Source: Bacillus thuringiensis (GTDB lineage: Bacteria > Bacillota > Bacilli > Bacillales > Bacillaceae_G). Taken from it: a stretch of 64,000 bases of DNA. Under the pieces are notes generated by a model. The model saw nothing but the letters and a program-made list of their open reading frames with translations, did not search any database and was not told where the DNA came from. The translations under genes were made by a program, and so were the position numbers. This document shows, piece by piece, positions 46,220 to 54,652 of this stretch (its first letter is position 1; each line of letters opens with the position of its first letter). Location of the stretch: NCBI RefSeq assembly GCF_022095615.2, contig NZ_CP155559.1, forward strand, positions 3,779,501 through 3,843,500, in the 5' to 3' direction.

Positions 46220-46249
46220 ACTATACCAAGAATAAAAATCACTTGTCAA
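46220..46249 (-). promoter_or_regulatory. mtnKA promoter
   Basis: On the minus strand TTGACA (46249-46244), an 18-bp spacer and TATAGT (46225-46220) with a TG extension. The -35 begins 5 nt after the mtnU stop codon. Confidence 0.75.
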
Positions 46250-46253
46250 CATT

Positions 46254-47033
46254 TTATTTGTATAATTCTGGACGACGATCTGCAAAAACTGGAATTCCTT
46301 TGCGTACTTCTTTAATTTTCTCAAAATGAAGCTCTCCAAATAAAATTGATTCTTCTTCATTCGCTTCTACAACAACTTCCCCCCAAGGATCGATAATTAA
46401 AGAATGACCCGCAAACTCATTATTCGGATCCTTTCCTGCCCTATTACATGCAACAACATAACATTGATTTTCAACTGCTCTTGCTTGCAATAGCAAACGC
46501 CAATGTGCTAAACGAACTAATGGCCATTCTGCTACAACAAATAAAACTTTTGCACCTTTAGCAGTATGAACACGCATCCACTCCGGAAAACGAATGTCAT
46601 AACAAATTGTACCAGCGCACTCTATATCATCTAACTTAAATTCGCCTGTACTATTTCCAGCGATTAAATATTTATGTTCATCCATGAGCTGAAATAAATG
46701 CACTTTACTATATTCATTGACTAGCTGACCTTTATTAGTTACAACATACATTGTATTTGTAACACCTTGATCTGTTTGCTTCGCTATAGAACCACCGACA
46801 ATATGTACACCATATTGTTTCGACCACTCTTTTAGCTTTTCTTTCGTTTCTAATCCATCCCTATCTGCAATTTCAGAAAACCTAGTTAAATCATATCCTG
46901 TTGTCCACAGTTCTGGTAAGACAATAACATCGGGTCTTTCTTTCATTGCTTCACTTATTTTATTTGTAGCATTCTCAATATTTTTTTCTACATCTCCAAA
47001 GACAATATCCATTTGAATACATGCGACTTTCAT
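46254..47033 (-). CDS. mtnU: Carbon-nitrogen hydrolase MtnU (omega-amidase type)
   Basis: The 259-aa nitrilase-superfamily enzyme has the Glu-Lys-Cys triad visible as LPELW (E41), YSKVHLF (K110) and TICYDIRFPE (C144). It matches B. subtilis MtnU (YkrU). It probably hydrolyses the 2-oxoglutaramate-type by-product when glutamine is the amino donor for MtnE. It is located between mtnK and mtnE, as in B. subtilis, on the mtnKA strand but with a separate promoter region shared divergently with mtnE. Confidence 0.9.
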   Translation of the reverse strand: MKVACIQMDIVFGDVEKNIENATNKISEAMKERPDVIVLPELWTTGYDLTRFSEIADRDGLETKEKLKEWSKQYGVHIVGGSIAKQTDQGVTNTMYVVTNKGQLVNEYSKVHLFQLMDEHKYLIAGNSTGEFKLDDIECAGTICYDIRFPEWMRVHTAKGAKVLFVVAEWPLVRLAHWRLLLQARAVENQCYVVACNRAGKDPNNEFAGHSLIIDPWGEVVVEANEEESILFGELHFEKIKEVRKGIPVFADRRPELYK

Positions 47034-47132
47034 TTTGTCAGCCCCATTCTTAATTTTTTTCTTTACAAAATACTGGAAAGATTATATCATTTGTCACTAG
47101 AATTGTAACAACTTTCAAAAGAGGTGGAAAGT

Positions 47133-48323
47133 ATGAAATTATTTCAACCTTCTGAGATAGTAACATCATTGCCAACACAATTTTTCGCTTCACTTGTTGC
47201 AAAAGTTAACAAAGTCGTTGCAGCAGGTCACGATGTTATTAATCTAGGACAAGGTAATCCAGATCAACCAACACCACAGCATATCGTAAAAGCTTTACAA
47301 GACGCTGCTGAAAAGGCCATTCATCATAAATACCCGCCATTTCGTGGACATGAAAGTTTAAAAGAAGCTGTGGCAACATTCTATAAACGTGAATACGGCG
47401 TAGAATTAAATCCAAAAACAGAAGTTGCTATTTTGTTTGGCGGAAAGGCTGGATTAGTAGAATTACCAATTTGTTTTACAAACCCTGGTGATACCATTCT
47501 CGTTCCAGATCCAGGATATCCAGATTATTTATCGGGAGTTGCTTTAGCAAAAGCACAATTTGAAACAATGCCGCTACTTGCAGAAAATAATTTTTTACCG
47601 GATTATACGAAAATTGATGACACTATCGCTGAGCGGGCAAAGTTAATGTTTTTAAATTACCCAAACAATCCTACTGGTGCTACTGCATCAAAAGATTTCT
47701 TTGATGAAACTATTCATTTTGCTAATGAACATAATATATTAGTCGTTCATGATTTCGCTTACGGTGCGATTGGATTCGATGGTCAAAAACCTGTTAGTTT
47801 CTTGCAAGCAGACGGCGCTAAAGATACAGGTATTGAAATTTACACTTTATCGAAAACTTTCAATATGGCTGGATGGCGTATTGCTTTTGCTGTGGGAAAT
47901 GCAAGTATCATTGAAACAATTAACTTATTACAAGATCATATGTATGTTAGTATTTTTGGTGCAGTTCAAGATGCTGCCCGTGAAGCACTATTAAGTTCAC
48001 AGTCTTGCGTCGTAGACCTTGTAAATAGTTACGAATCTCGCAGAAACGCTCTTATTTCAGCCTGTCACTCAATTGGTTGGGATGTAGATATTCCAACAGG
48101 ATCATTCTTTGCATGGCTTCCTGTACCAGAAGGTTATACATCTGAGCAATTTTCTGATATTTTACTAGAAAAAGCACACGTTGCAGTTGCCCCTGGTGTT
48201 GGATTTGGTGAACATGGCGAAGGGTATGTCCGCGTTGGCCTCTTACATACAGAAGATAGATTGCAAGAAGCCATTAATCGAATTGATAAATTAAATTTTT
48301 TCAAAAAGTCATTGACAACATGA
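47133..48323 (+). CDS. mtnE: Methionine-salvage aminotransferase MtnE
   Basis: The 396-aa class I PLP aminotransferase has LNYPNNPTG, HDFAYGAIGFDG and the Schiff-base lysine in TLSKTFNMAGWR. N-terminal PTQFFASLVAKVNKVVAAG matches MtnE (YkrV). It transaminates 2-oxo-4-methylthiobutyrate to methionine, the last salvage step. ATG at 47133 follows AGAGGTGG; GTG at 47124 lies in that site. It is divergent from mtnU. The mtnW promoter overlaps its 3' end. Confidence 0.93.
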   Translation: MKLFQPSEIVTSLPTQFFASLVAKVNKVVAAGHDVINLGQGNPDQPTPQHIVKALQDAAEKAIHHKYPPFRGHESLKEAVATFYKREYGVELNPKTEVAILFGGKAGLVELPICFTNPGDTILVPDPGYPDYLSGVALAKAQFETMPLLAENNFLPDYTKIDDTIAERAKLMFLNYPNNPTGATASKDFFDETIHFANEHNILVVHDFAYGAIGFDGQKPVSFLQADGAKDTGIEIYTLSKTFNMAGWRIAFAVGNASIIETINLLQDHMYVSIFGAVQDAAREALLSSQSCVVDLVNSYESRRNALISACHSIGWDVDIPTGSFFAWLPVPEGYTSEQFSDILLEKAHVAVAPGVGFGEHGEGYVRVGLLHTEDRLQEAINRIDKLNFFKKSLTT

Positions 48324-48340
48324 AAAATATCTGACAAAAT
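48312..48340 (+). promoter_or_regulatory. mtnWXBD promoter
   Basis: TTGACA (48312-48317), a 17-bp spacer and CAAAAT (48335-48340). The -35 lies within the last codons of mtnE. Confidence 0.6.
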
Positions 48341-48374
48341 TCAGTTATCTTAAAAATTTAAACATTTCTAAATA

Positions 48375-48483
48375 CTTCTTATCAAGAGCAGGTGGAGGGA
48401 CGAGCCCGACGAAACCCGGCAACCGATCTACAATTGTAGACACGGTGCTAATTCTCGCAGCATTATGCTGACAGATAAGGAGC
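48375..48483 (+). ncRNA. SAM-I riboswitch (S-box) upstream of mtnW
   Basis: CTTCTTATC opens P1, then AAGAGCAGGTGGAGGGAC, GAGCCCGACGAAACCCGGC, AACCG and GGTGCTAATTC follow. GATAAGGAG closes P1 at about 48474-48482. It is a compact S-box of about 110 nt, compared with 143 nt for the mtnK copy. Confidence 0.96.
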
Positions 48484-48490
48484 TGGTTGT

Positions 48491-48524
48491 AAAAAAACCT
48501 CTCCTTAGCTGAGAGGTTTTTTTA
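48491..48524 (+). terminator. Riboswitch terminator before mtnW
   Basis: AAAAAAACCTCTC and GAGAGGTTTTTTT form a 13-bp stem. TAAGGAG of P1 (48476-48482) can pair with CTCCTTA (48501-48507) as antiterminator. Confidence 0.9.
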
Positions 48525-48545
48525 TTTAACTAGGAGGTTTTAACA

Positions 48546-49790
48546 ATGAGCGGAATTATAGCAACATATTTAATCCATGATGATTCACATAACTTAGAAA
48601 AAAAAGCTGAGCAAATTGCACTCGGTTTAACAATTGGATCTTGGACTCATTTGCCACACTTATTGCAAGAACAATTAAAACAGCATAAAGGCAACGTCAT
48701 TCATGTTGAGGAATTAGCTGAACAAGAACATACCAATTCGTATTTACGAAAAAAAGTAAAACGCGGGATTATTAAAATTGAATATCCGTTATTAAACTTC
48801 AGTCCAGACTTACCAGCAATTTTAACAACTACATTCGGAAAGCTATCTCTTGATGGCGAAGTGAAATTAATCGACTTAACTTTTTCAGACGAGCTAAAAA
48901 AGCATTTTCCTGGTCCAAAGTTCGGGATAGATGGTATCCGAAACCTACTACAAGTGCATGAGCGTCCTCTCTTAATGAGTATTTTTAAAGGAATGATTGG
49001 ACGAAATATTGGGTATTTAAAAACGCAATTACGCGATCAAGCAATTGGTGGTGTAGATATAGTAAAAGATGATGAAATATTATTTGAGAATACATTAACA
49101 CCACTTACGAAACGCATTGTATCTGGAAAAGAAGTTTTACAATCCGTATATGAAACATACGGACATAAAACGTTATATGCCGTAAATTTAACAGGTCGAA
49201 CTTTCGATTTAAAAGAAAATGCGAAACGCGCAGTGCAAGCCGGGGCTGATATTCTATTATTTAACGTATTTGCTTACGGACTAGATGTACTACAATCACT
49301 GGCAGAAGATAATGAAATCACAGTTCCTATTATGGCACACCCTGCTGTAAGTGGTGCTTACTCAGCATCCAAGTTATATGGAGTTTCCTCTCCATTATTA
49401 CTCGGAAAACTATTACGTTATGCTGGCGCTGACTTTTCATTATTCCCATCTCCATATGGAAGTGTTGCACTAGAAAAAGAGGACGCTCTTGCTATCTCGA
49501 AATATTTAACTCAAGACGATCCATTTTTCAAGAAGAGTTTTTCTGTTCCGTCTGCTGGTATTCACCCTGGTTTCGTTCCCTTTATTTTACGAGATTTCGG
49601 TAAAGAGGTTGTTATTAATGCTGGCGGCGGGATACATGGACATCCGAGCGGGGCGCAAGGCGGCGGTAAAGCTTTCCGTACTGCAATTGATGCTACTTTG
49701 CAAAATACACCACTCCATGAAGTAGATGACATAAATTTGCACAGTGCACTACAAATATGGGGAAATCCCTCTCATGGGGTGAAATTATGA
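48546..49790 (+). CDS. mtnW: 2,3-Diketo-5-methylthiopentyl-1-phosphate enolase (RuBisCO-like)
   Basis: The 414-aa RuBisCO-like protein has the metal-binding stretch [10 protein letters not shown], where the lysine is carbamylated in the family. It also has [11 protein letters not shown] and [14 protein letters not shown] for phosphate binding. It enolises diketo-methylthiopentyl phosphate. It is first in mtnWXBD. Its stop overlaps the mtnX start (ATGA). Confidence 0.96.
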   Translation: MSGIIATYLIHDDSHNLEKKAEQIALGLTIGSWTHLPHLLQEQLKQHKGNVIHVEELAEQEHTNSYLRKKVKRGIIKIEYPLLNFSPDLPAILTTTFGKLSLDGEVKLIDLTFSDELKKHFPGPKFGIDGIRNLLQVHERPLLMSIFKGMIGRNIGYLKTQLRDQAIGGVDIVKDDEILFENTLTPLTKRIVSGKEVLQSVYETYGHKTLYAVNLTGRTFDLKENAKRAVQAGADILLFNVFAYGLDVLQSLAEDNEITVPIMAHPAVSGAYSASKLYGVSSPLLLGKLLRYAGADFSLFPSPYGSVALEKEDALAISKYLTQDDPFFKKSFSVPSAGIHPGFVPFILRDFGKEVVINAGGGIHGHPSGAQGGGKAFRTAIDATLQNTPLHEVDDINLHSALQIWGNPSHGVKL

Positions 49791-50446
49791 GTATTCAAGT
49801 ATTTTGTGATTTCGATGGCACGATTACAAATAATGATAACATTATGTCCATTATGGAAAAATTTGCACCACCAGAAGCCGAAGAAGTAAAGAACAGAATT
49901 TTATCACAAGAGCTGTCTATTCAAGAAGGTGTTTCTCAATTATTTCAATTAATACCTACTAGTCTACACGATGATATGATTCAATTTTTAATAAAAACTG
50001 CTGAAATACGTAATGGTTTTCATGAATTTATACAATTTGTAAATGAAAATAACATTTCTTTTTACGTTATATCAGGCGGAATGGATTTCTTCGTCTATCC
50101 ACTCTTACAAGGAATCATTTCAAAAGAGCAAATTTACTGTAATGAAACAGACTTTTCAAGTGAATTCATTACCGTTAAGTGGCCTTATCCTTGTGATCAT
50201 CATTGTCAAAATCATTGCGGATTATGCAAATCATCCTTAATCCGTAAATTAAGTGATACGAATGACTTCCATATTGTGATTGGAGATTCAATTACTGATT
50301 TACAAGCTGCGAAACAAGCAGATAAAGTATTTGCTCGTGACTTCCTTATTACAAAGTGTGAAGAGAATTATATTGCTTATACACCGTTTGAAACATTCCA
50401 TGATGTTCAAACCGAATTAAAACATTTGTTGGAGGTGAAATCATGA
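49787..50446 (+). CDS. mtnX: HK-MTPenyl-1-P phosphatase MtnX
   Basis: The 219-aa HAD phosphatase starts [16 protein letters not shown], with the DxDGT nucleophile, then [10 protein letters not shown] and [11 protein letters not shown]. It removes the phosphate from the mtnW product to give dihydroxy-keto-methylthiopentene. [15 protein letters not shown] segment (about 131-144) adds four cysteines and three histidines, probably a structural metal site. ATG at 49787 follows GGGGTG. Both ends overlap neighbouring genes by 4 nt. Confidence 0.95.
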   Translation: MSIQVFCDFDGTITNNDNIMSIMEKFAPPEAEEVKNRILSQELSIQEGVSQLFQLIPTSLHDDMIQFLIKTAEIRNGFHEFIQFVNENNISFYVISGGMDFFVYPLLQGIISKEQIYCNETDFSSEFITVKWPYPCDHHCQNHCGLCKSSLIRKLSDTNDFHIVIGDSITDLQAAKQADKVFARDFLITKCEENYIAYTPFETFHDVQTELKHLLEVKS

Positions 50447-51081
50447 AACAACTTTTTCGTCAATGGTATGACTTAAGCGAGGTAAAAAAAGAGTTAACAA
50501 TACGAAATTGGTTTCCAGCAACGAGTGGTAATATTTCTATAAAGGTTAGTCATGAGCCACTTACTTTTCTTATTACAGCAAGTGGTAAAGATAAAACAAA
50601 AACGACTCCAGATGATTTTCTATTAGTAGATCATCTAGGGGTTCCCGTATTAGAGACTGAATTACGCCCTTCAGCAGAAACCATATTACATACACATATT
50701 TATAACAATACGAATGCCGGGTGCGTACTTCATGTTCATACAACTGATAATAATGTCATCACAAATTTATATAGTGATGCAGTCACCCTTCAAAATCAAG
50801 AAATTATTAAAGCTCTCGATATTTGGGAAGAAGGTGCAACAATTCACATTCCTATTATCGAAAACCATGCCCATATCCCAACGCTTGGAGAAAACTTCCG
50901 AAAGCATATACAAGGAGATTCGGGAGCAGTATTAATTCGTAACCACGGTATTACCGTATGGGGCCGAGATAGCTTTGATGCAAAGAAAAGATTAGAAGCT
51001 TATGAGTTTTTATTCCAATTCCATATAAAACTATTATCAATTCAAGGAGGCGTTTCTAATGGCGCAAATTCGTATTCATGA
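50443..51081 (+). CDS. mtnB: Methylthioribulose-1-phosphate dehydratase
   Basis: The 212-aa class II aldolase/epimerase-fold protein starts [13 protein letters not shown], with the zinc histidines in [11 protein letters not shown] and the final [10 protein letters not shown]. It dehydrates methylthioribulose-1-phosphate. It overlaps mtnX by 4 nt and mtnD by 23 nt, which marks a tightly coupled operon. Confidence 0.95.
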   Translation: MKQLFRQWYDLSEVKKELTIRNWFPATSGNISIKVSHEPLTFLITASGKDKTKTTPDDFLLVDHLGVPVLETELRPSAETILHTHIYNNTNAGCVLHVHTTDNNVITNLYSDAVTLQNQEIIKALDIWEEGATIHIPIIENHAHIPTLGENFRKHIQGDSGAVLIRNHGITVWGRDSFDAKKRLEAYEFLFQFHIKLLSIQGGVSNGANSYS

Positions 51082-51571
51082 AGTAAATACTCGCATAGAA
51101 AATGAAGTAGAAGTATCTAAATTTCTACAAGAGGAAGGCGTTTTATATGAGAAATGGAACATCTCTAAACTTCCTACTTATTTAAATGAAAATTATTCGT
51201 TAACAGATGAAAACAAGGCTGAAATATTAGCTGTGTTTTCAAAAGAAATCGCTGATGTTTCAGCGCGCCGAGGTTATAAAGCACATGATGTAATTTCACT
51301 TTCAAATAGCATACCTAACCTTGACGAATTATTAATTAATTTCCAAAAAGAACACCATCATACTGATGATGAAGTTCGCTTTATTGTTAGTGGACATGGC
51401 ATATTTGCCATTGAAGGAAAAGATGGAAAATTCTTTGACGTTGAACTTGAGCCAGGCGATCTCATATCTGTTCCAGAAAATGCAAGACATTATTTTACCT
51501 TACAAGATGATCGTCAAGTTGTCGCTATTCGTATTTTTGTTACAACTGAAGGCTGGGTTCCAATTTATTGA
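51059..51571 (+). CDS. mtnD: Acireductone dioxygenase
   Basis: The 170-aa cupin has metal ligands in [16 protein letters not shown] (His, His, Glu) and ENARHYF (His). With iron it forms the methionine precursor 2-oxo-4-methylthiobutyrate and formate; with nickel it gives an off-pathway product. The ribosome site AAGGAGG lies inside mtnB. It is the last gene of mtnWXBD. Confidence 0.95.
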   Translation: MAQIRIHEVNTRIENEVEVSKFLQEEGVLYEKWNISKLPTYLNENYSLTDENKAEILAVFSKEIADVSARRGYKAHDVISLSNSIPNLDELLINFQKEHHHTDDEVRFIVSGHGIFAIEGKDGKFFDVELEPGDLISVPENARHYFTLQDDRQVVAIRIFVTTEGWVPIY

Positions 51572-51651
51572 GGTAGTTAGTTGAATAAAAGGAATTGGAT
51601 CCCCTTTTCCAACCTTTTATTCACTCTACATATATACATCCTCCTATGGAA

Positions 51652-51690
51652 CAGGCTTATTTCAAAAAATGAAATAAGCCTGATTTTTTA
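51652..51690 (+). terminator. mtnWXBD terminator
   Basis: CAGGCTTATTTCA and TGAAATAAGCCTG form a 13-bp stem with a 5-nt loop, followed by ATTTTTTA. Confidence 0.9.
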
Positions 51691-51766
51691 TTTTCTCAAA
51701 CATATGAGTCCTTCTATTCCAAAACAATCTCCCCTTCTATTTTTCCAATGAATTTTTTAACACTTT

Positions 51767-51829
51767 TTGAACATTTATTGAACTTTTTTTGAATTTTTTC
51801 TGAAAATTCTGTTTTGTATATGATATACT
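51767..51829 (+). promoter_or_regulatory. Four 11-bp-spaced hexamers before an extended -10
   Basis: TTGAAC (51767), TTGAAC (51778), TTGAAT (51789) and CTGAAA (51800) recur every 11 bp. The last sits in the -35 position of the extended -10 TGATATACT (51821-51829). Direct hexamers with 5-bp gaps are the binding pattern of OmpR-family response regulators such as PhoP. Confidence 0.55.
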
Positions 51830-51877
51830 ACAATTAAATAAGAAGGAAAAGAATATCGCAAACAGAGGGGGATAATC

Positions 51878-52153
51878 ATGAGTTTACTTATCGCACTTAT
51901 ACTAGGGGTTACGTGTGGAGCACTTCCTGTTATTCTAGGAGCTATTATGGAAGAGTTGGAAGTTGGTGTTTTAGGTTTTGTCGCATCTTGTGTAAGCGCT
52001 TTATTTTTCGGCTTATTCGGTGCTATTCCTGTTTCCATTCTGTGTGCATTTTATATAGTACGCCATGCTCGTGCAAAACAATTTGGTCCTAATCACATCG
52101 CGCAAGTTATTCCATTCCCAATCGAACGATGCCGCCGGGCTTCTAGCTTATAA
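51878..52153 (+). CDS. Small membrane protein, 91 aa
   Basis: Two long hydrophobic, glycine-rich segments (about 2-24 and 30-62) are followed by a basic tail (HARAKQFGPNHIAQVIPFPIERCRRASSL). AGAGGGGG precedes the ATG. I do not recognise the family. Its promoter carries a phased hexamer array, so it may be induced by a two-component system. Confidence 0.65.
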   Translation: MSLLIALILGVTCGALPVILGAIMEELEVGVLGFVASCVSALFFGLFGAIPVSILCAFYIVRHARAKQFGPNHIAQVIPFPIERCRRASSL

Positions 52154-52174
52154 TTATAAAAATTTAATATACCT

Positions 52175-52214
52175 AAATAAATAAAAGTCCTCAAATGAGG
52201 ACTTTTATTTATTT
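52175..52214. terminator. Convergent terminator
   Basis: An 18-bp stem (AAATAAATAAAAGTCCTC and its complement) with a 4-nt loop separates the 91-aa and 110-aa genes. Confidence 0.85.
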
Positions 52215-52537
52215 TCTTCTAGAAATTGAAACAATTCTTGTAAATGTAGGGCATCTTCACTATAGCTAACAGATACGTGACATATACCATCAATCTCTGC
52301 TTGCATATATAGATCAACTCCATCTCGATCATACTTCAATGCCAAATAAAACTCCATTTCTTCTAGCATTTTTTTTGAAGTTCGAATAATGTAATGCCCC
52401 TTTTCATCTCTTCCATATTCGAATTTCGGCTCAAAATCATATTTTTGTTTAAAAGCTTCTTTTTGTTTTTCATTAATTTGTATACAAGTTGCTCGTTGTA
52501 CAGTATCAATCATCTCATCAAATTTTTGAAGCTCCAT
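52205..52537 (-). CDS. Conserved hypothetical protein, 110 aa
   Basis: The soluble acidic protein (MELQKFDEMIDTVQRATCIQINEKQKEAFKQKYDFEPKFEYGRDE...) has a helical N terminus and a beta-rich C-terminal half. It has no signal or membrane helix. The family is not recognised. It starts 5 nt after the ykwC-like gene ends, so it is probably the last gene of that transcript. Confidence 0.65.
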   Translation of the reverse strand: MELQKFDEMIDTVQRATCIQINEKQKEAFKQKYDFEPKFEYGRDEKGHYIIRTSKKMLEEMEFYLALKYDRDGVDLYMQAEIDGICHVSVSYSEDALHLQELFQFLEENK

Positions 52538-52542
52538 CTCAT

Positions 52543-53421
52543 TTACCCCCTTATGTATTTTTTGTATAACACTTGTGTTCCGCTATTCTCTTCCCCATCT
52601 TTTATTAACTCTTCATACCATTCCTTCGCCAAACTTAAACCTGGTACTGGTAATTGCAATTTTTCAGCCTCATCTAAAGCAATCTTCATATCTTTCATAA
52701 AATGCTTTACATAAAACCCTGGTTCAAAATCTCCCTTTAACATTCGAGGAGCTAAATTACTCAATGACCAGCTACCTGCTGCTCCCGTTGAAATACTCTC
52801 TAATACTTTATCTGGATTCAGTCCAGCCTTTTTCGCGTAAGCAACAGCTTCACATACTCCAATCATGTTGGATGCAATTGCAATTTGATTGCACATTTTC
52901 GTATGCTGTCCACTCCCAGCTGGTCCTTGTAACTGAATATTTGTTCCTAGTTTTTCAAACAACGGTAAACATCTATCATATATGTCTTTCTCTCCACCGA
53001 CCATAATTGCAAGTCTTGCTTCTTTCGCACCAACATCTCCTCCAGATACAGGGGCATCTAACGTAAATACATTCTTTCTTTTACCAACTTCATTTATACG
53101 TTTTGCCAATGTTGGTGTAGATGTCGTAAAATCAATGGCTATCGTGCCTTCATTTGCATTCTCTATAATGCCTTCACTTCCAAAGTACACTTCTTCAACA
53201 TCATGTGGATATCCAACCATAGTCATTACAACATCTACTTGCTTTACTAACTCTTTCGGTGTATCACACCAATTTGCACCATCTTGCACTAAAGAGTCTG
53301 TCTTCGCTTTTGTTCTATTATATACATATACTTTATAGCCGTCTTGCATTAAATGACGCACCATACTTTTTCCCATTACACCAATACCGATGAAACCTAT
53401 TGATACATTTTTACGTTCCAT
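52543..53421 (-). CDS. ykwC: Beta-hydroxyacid dehydrogenase, YkwC type
   Basis: The 292-aa protein has the NAD-binding motif GFIGIGVMGKSMVRHL, the substrate-binding DAPVSGGDVGAKE and the catalytic lysine in SGQHTKMCNQIAIA. It belongs to the 3-hydroxyisobutyrate dehydrogenase family and most resembles B. subtilis YkwC, which is encoded near the mtn cluster there. The physiological substrate is not established. GGGGATG precedes the ATG. It starts 4 nt after the serine-hydrolase gene. Confidence 0.88.
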   Translation of the reverse strand: MERKNVSIGFIGIGVMGKSMVRHLMQDGYKVYVYNRTKAKTDSLVQDGANWCDTPKELVKQVDVVMTMVGYPHDVEEVYFGSEGIIENANEGTIAIDFTTSTPTLAKRINEVGKRKNVFTLDAPVSGGDVGAKEARLAIMVGGEKDIYDRCLPLFEKLGTNIQLQGPAGSGQHTKMCNQIAIASNMIGVCEAVAYAKKAGLNPDKVLESISTGAAGSWSLSNLAPRMLKGDFEPGFYVKHFMKDMKIALDEAEKLQLPVPGLSLAKEWYEELIKDGEENSGTQVLYKKYIRG

Positions 53422-53425
53422 TTTC

Positions 53426-54562
53426 TCATCCCCTTTGTTCTAATAAATCACTTACCATCTTTCGAAACTCATTATTAAAATCATCATCTATACTATTTTT
53501 CACATTTGAAAATAAAATAACAAAAGTGCCTTTTTCTTTATTAAAATTATTGAATGTGTTCCAACCAGATAGTACACCATGATTATGAAAATAATCCGGA
53601 TATATATAAAAACTAAATGCATATTTTCGTTCTGTTGAAGGTGAAAACATCGCTTGTATACTTTGTTCAGAAAGAAGTTTCCCATTTATAATCGCTTCGT
53701 CTAATTTCTTCATATCGCCAACTGTCGTATACATCTCACCGCATCCGTATAACCACTCCATTAACAATTTTTGTGCAGGTTCAAGTACATTCTCTTTCTT
53801 TACATATCCTTTAGTAAAATGCTGATCTCCCTGAGCCATATTTCCCATACCAGATTCATGCATTTCTGCTTTAGTAAATATATTTTCTTTTATGTAATCT
53901 CCTAAAGTTTTTTTTGATATGCTTTCTATAATATAGGCAAGCACCATATAATTATAATCTGTATATCTCCAACCTGCTCCTGGTGGAAATTCTAATTTTT
54001 GACTTCCAATCCAATTTACTAAATTTATACGAGAAGCAGCATTCACTTTCCCTTTTCCGCTTTCTGGTAAACCTGATGTATGTGTTAACAAATGATATAA
54101 GGTGATATTTTTATCTACCGGAAAAGAGGGAATATATTTATTTACATTGTCTTGAATATTTAGCTTCCCTTGTTCCTGTAGCTGTAAAATAGATGTGGCC
54201 ACGACTGTTTTCGTAATAGAACCGATACGATATTTTGTTTGAGGCGTATTTTCTATCTTATATTGAACATCAGCATATCCATATCCTTTATTCAATATAA
54301 CATGCTCTTTATCTGTTACTAAAACTGTTCCATTAAATTGCTTTCCTATTAAATATTGATCTAACTTTTGAGATATACTAGCATAATCAATTTGTTGTTC
54401 TTCTTTTTCTTCTATATTCTCTTGTACTTCTGATTCAATAGTAGGATTCACCTTAGTTGTTAATACAGTGCTTTCCTTTATATTGGGATTATAGAGAAAA
54501 TAGTATACTCCACCACAAACTACAGCAGACAGCGAAGCCATCATCATTATTTTTTTTATCAT
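53426..54562 (-). CDS. Membrane-anchored beta-lactamase-family serine hydrolase
   Basis: The 378-aa protein has one N-terminal membrane helix (about 5-24), an acidic linker (about 40-57) and a class-C-type penicillin-recognising domain. The active-site motifs are RIGSITK (Ser and Lys), YTDYNYM (Tyr-x-Asn) and HNHGVLSGW (His-x-Gly). It acts outside the membrane on peptidoglycan-like or other peptide/ester substrates. Such proteins are often misnamed beta-lactamases; resistance cannot be assumed. It seems to be first in a unit with ykwC and the 110-aa gene. Confidence 0.87.
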   Translation of the reverse strand: MIKKIMMMASLSAVVCGGVYYFLYNPNIKESTVLTTKVNPTIESEVQENIEEKEEQQIDYASISQKLDQYLIGKQFNGTVLVTDKEHVILNKGYGYADVQYKIENTPQTKYRIGSITKTVVATSILQLQEQGKLNIQDNVNKYIPSFPVDKNITLYHLLTHTSGLPESGKGKVNAASRINLVNWIGSQKLEFPPGAGWRYTDYNYMVLAYIIESISKKTLGDYIKENIFTKAEMHESGMGNMAQGDQHFTKGYVKKENVLEPAQKLLMEWLYGCGEMYTTVGDMKKLDEAIINGKLLSEQSIQAMFSPSTERKYAFSFYIYPDYFHNHGVLSGWNTFNNFNKEKGTFVILFSNVKNSIDDDFNNEFRKMVSDLLEQRG

Positions 54563-54652
54563 GTTGCTCCTCCATAATTCCTTCGTTCAAAATCCCCCTC
54601 ATATTCTATTATCAAACAATAAAAAAAAATCGCAACAATTTGTTGCGAAAAA

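Larger units (their letters stand above)
51572..51877. other. 306-nt intergenic region with two hairpins and a phased repeat array
   Basis: It contains an imperfect stem at 51583-51622 with no T-tail, then the mtn terminator (51652-51690), then four hexamers spaced at 11 bp and an extended -10 promoter leading to the 91-aa membrane protein gene. No gene is seen. Confidence 0.6.

Noticed and set aside
46145..46360. 71-aa minus-strand frame
   Set aside because: It overlaps the end of mtnU and the SAM riboswitch in another frame and has no ribosome site.
53426..54562. Beta-lactamase resistance gene
   Set aside because: The SxxK/YxN/HxG motifs mark the broad serine-hydrolase family. The membrane anchor and linker fit peptidoglycan-type hydrolases, so antibiotic resistance is not supported.
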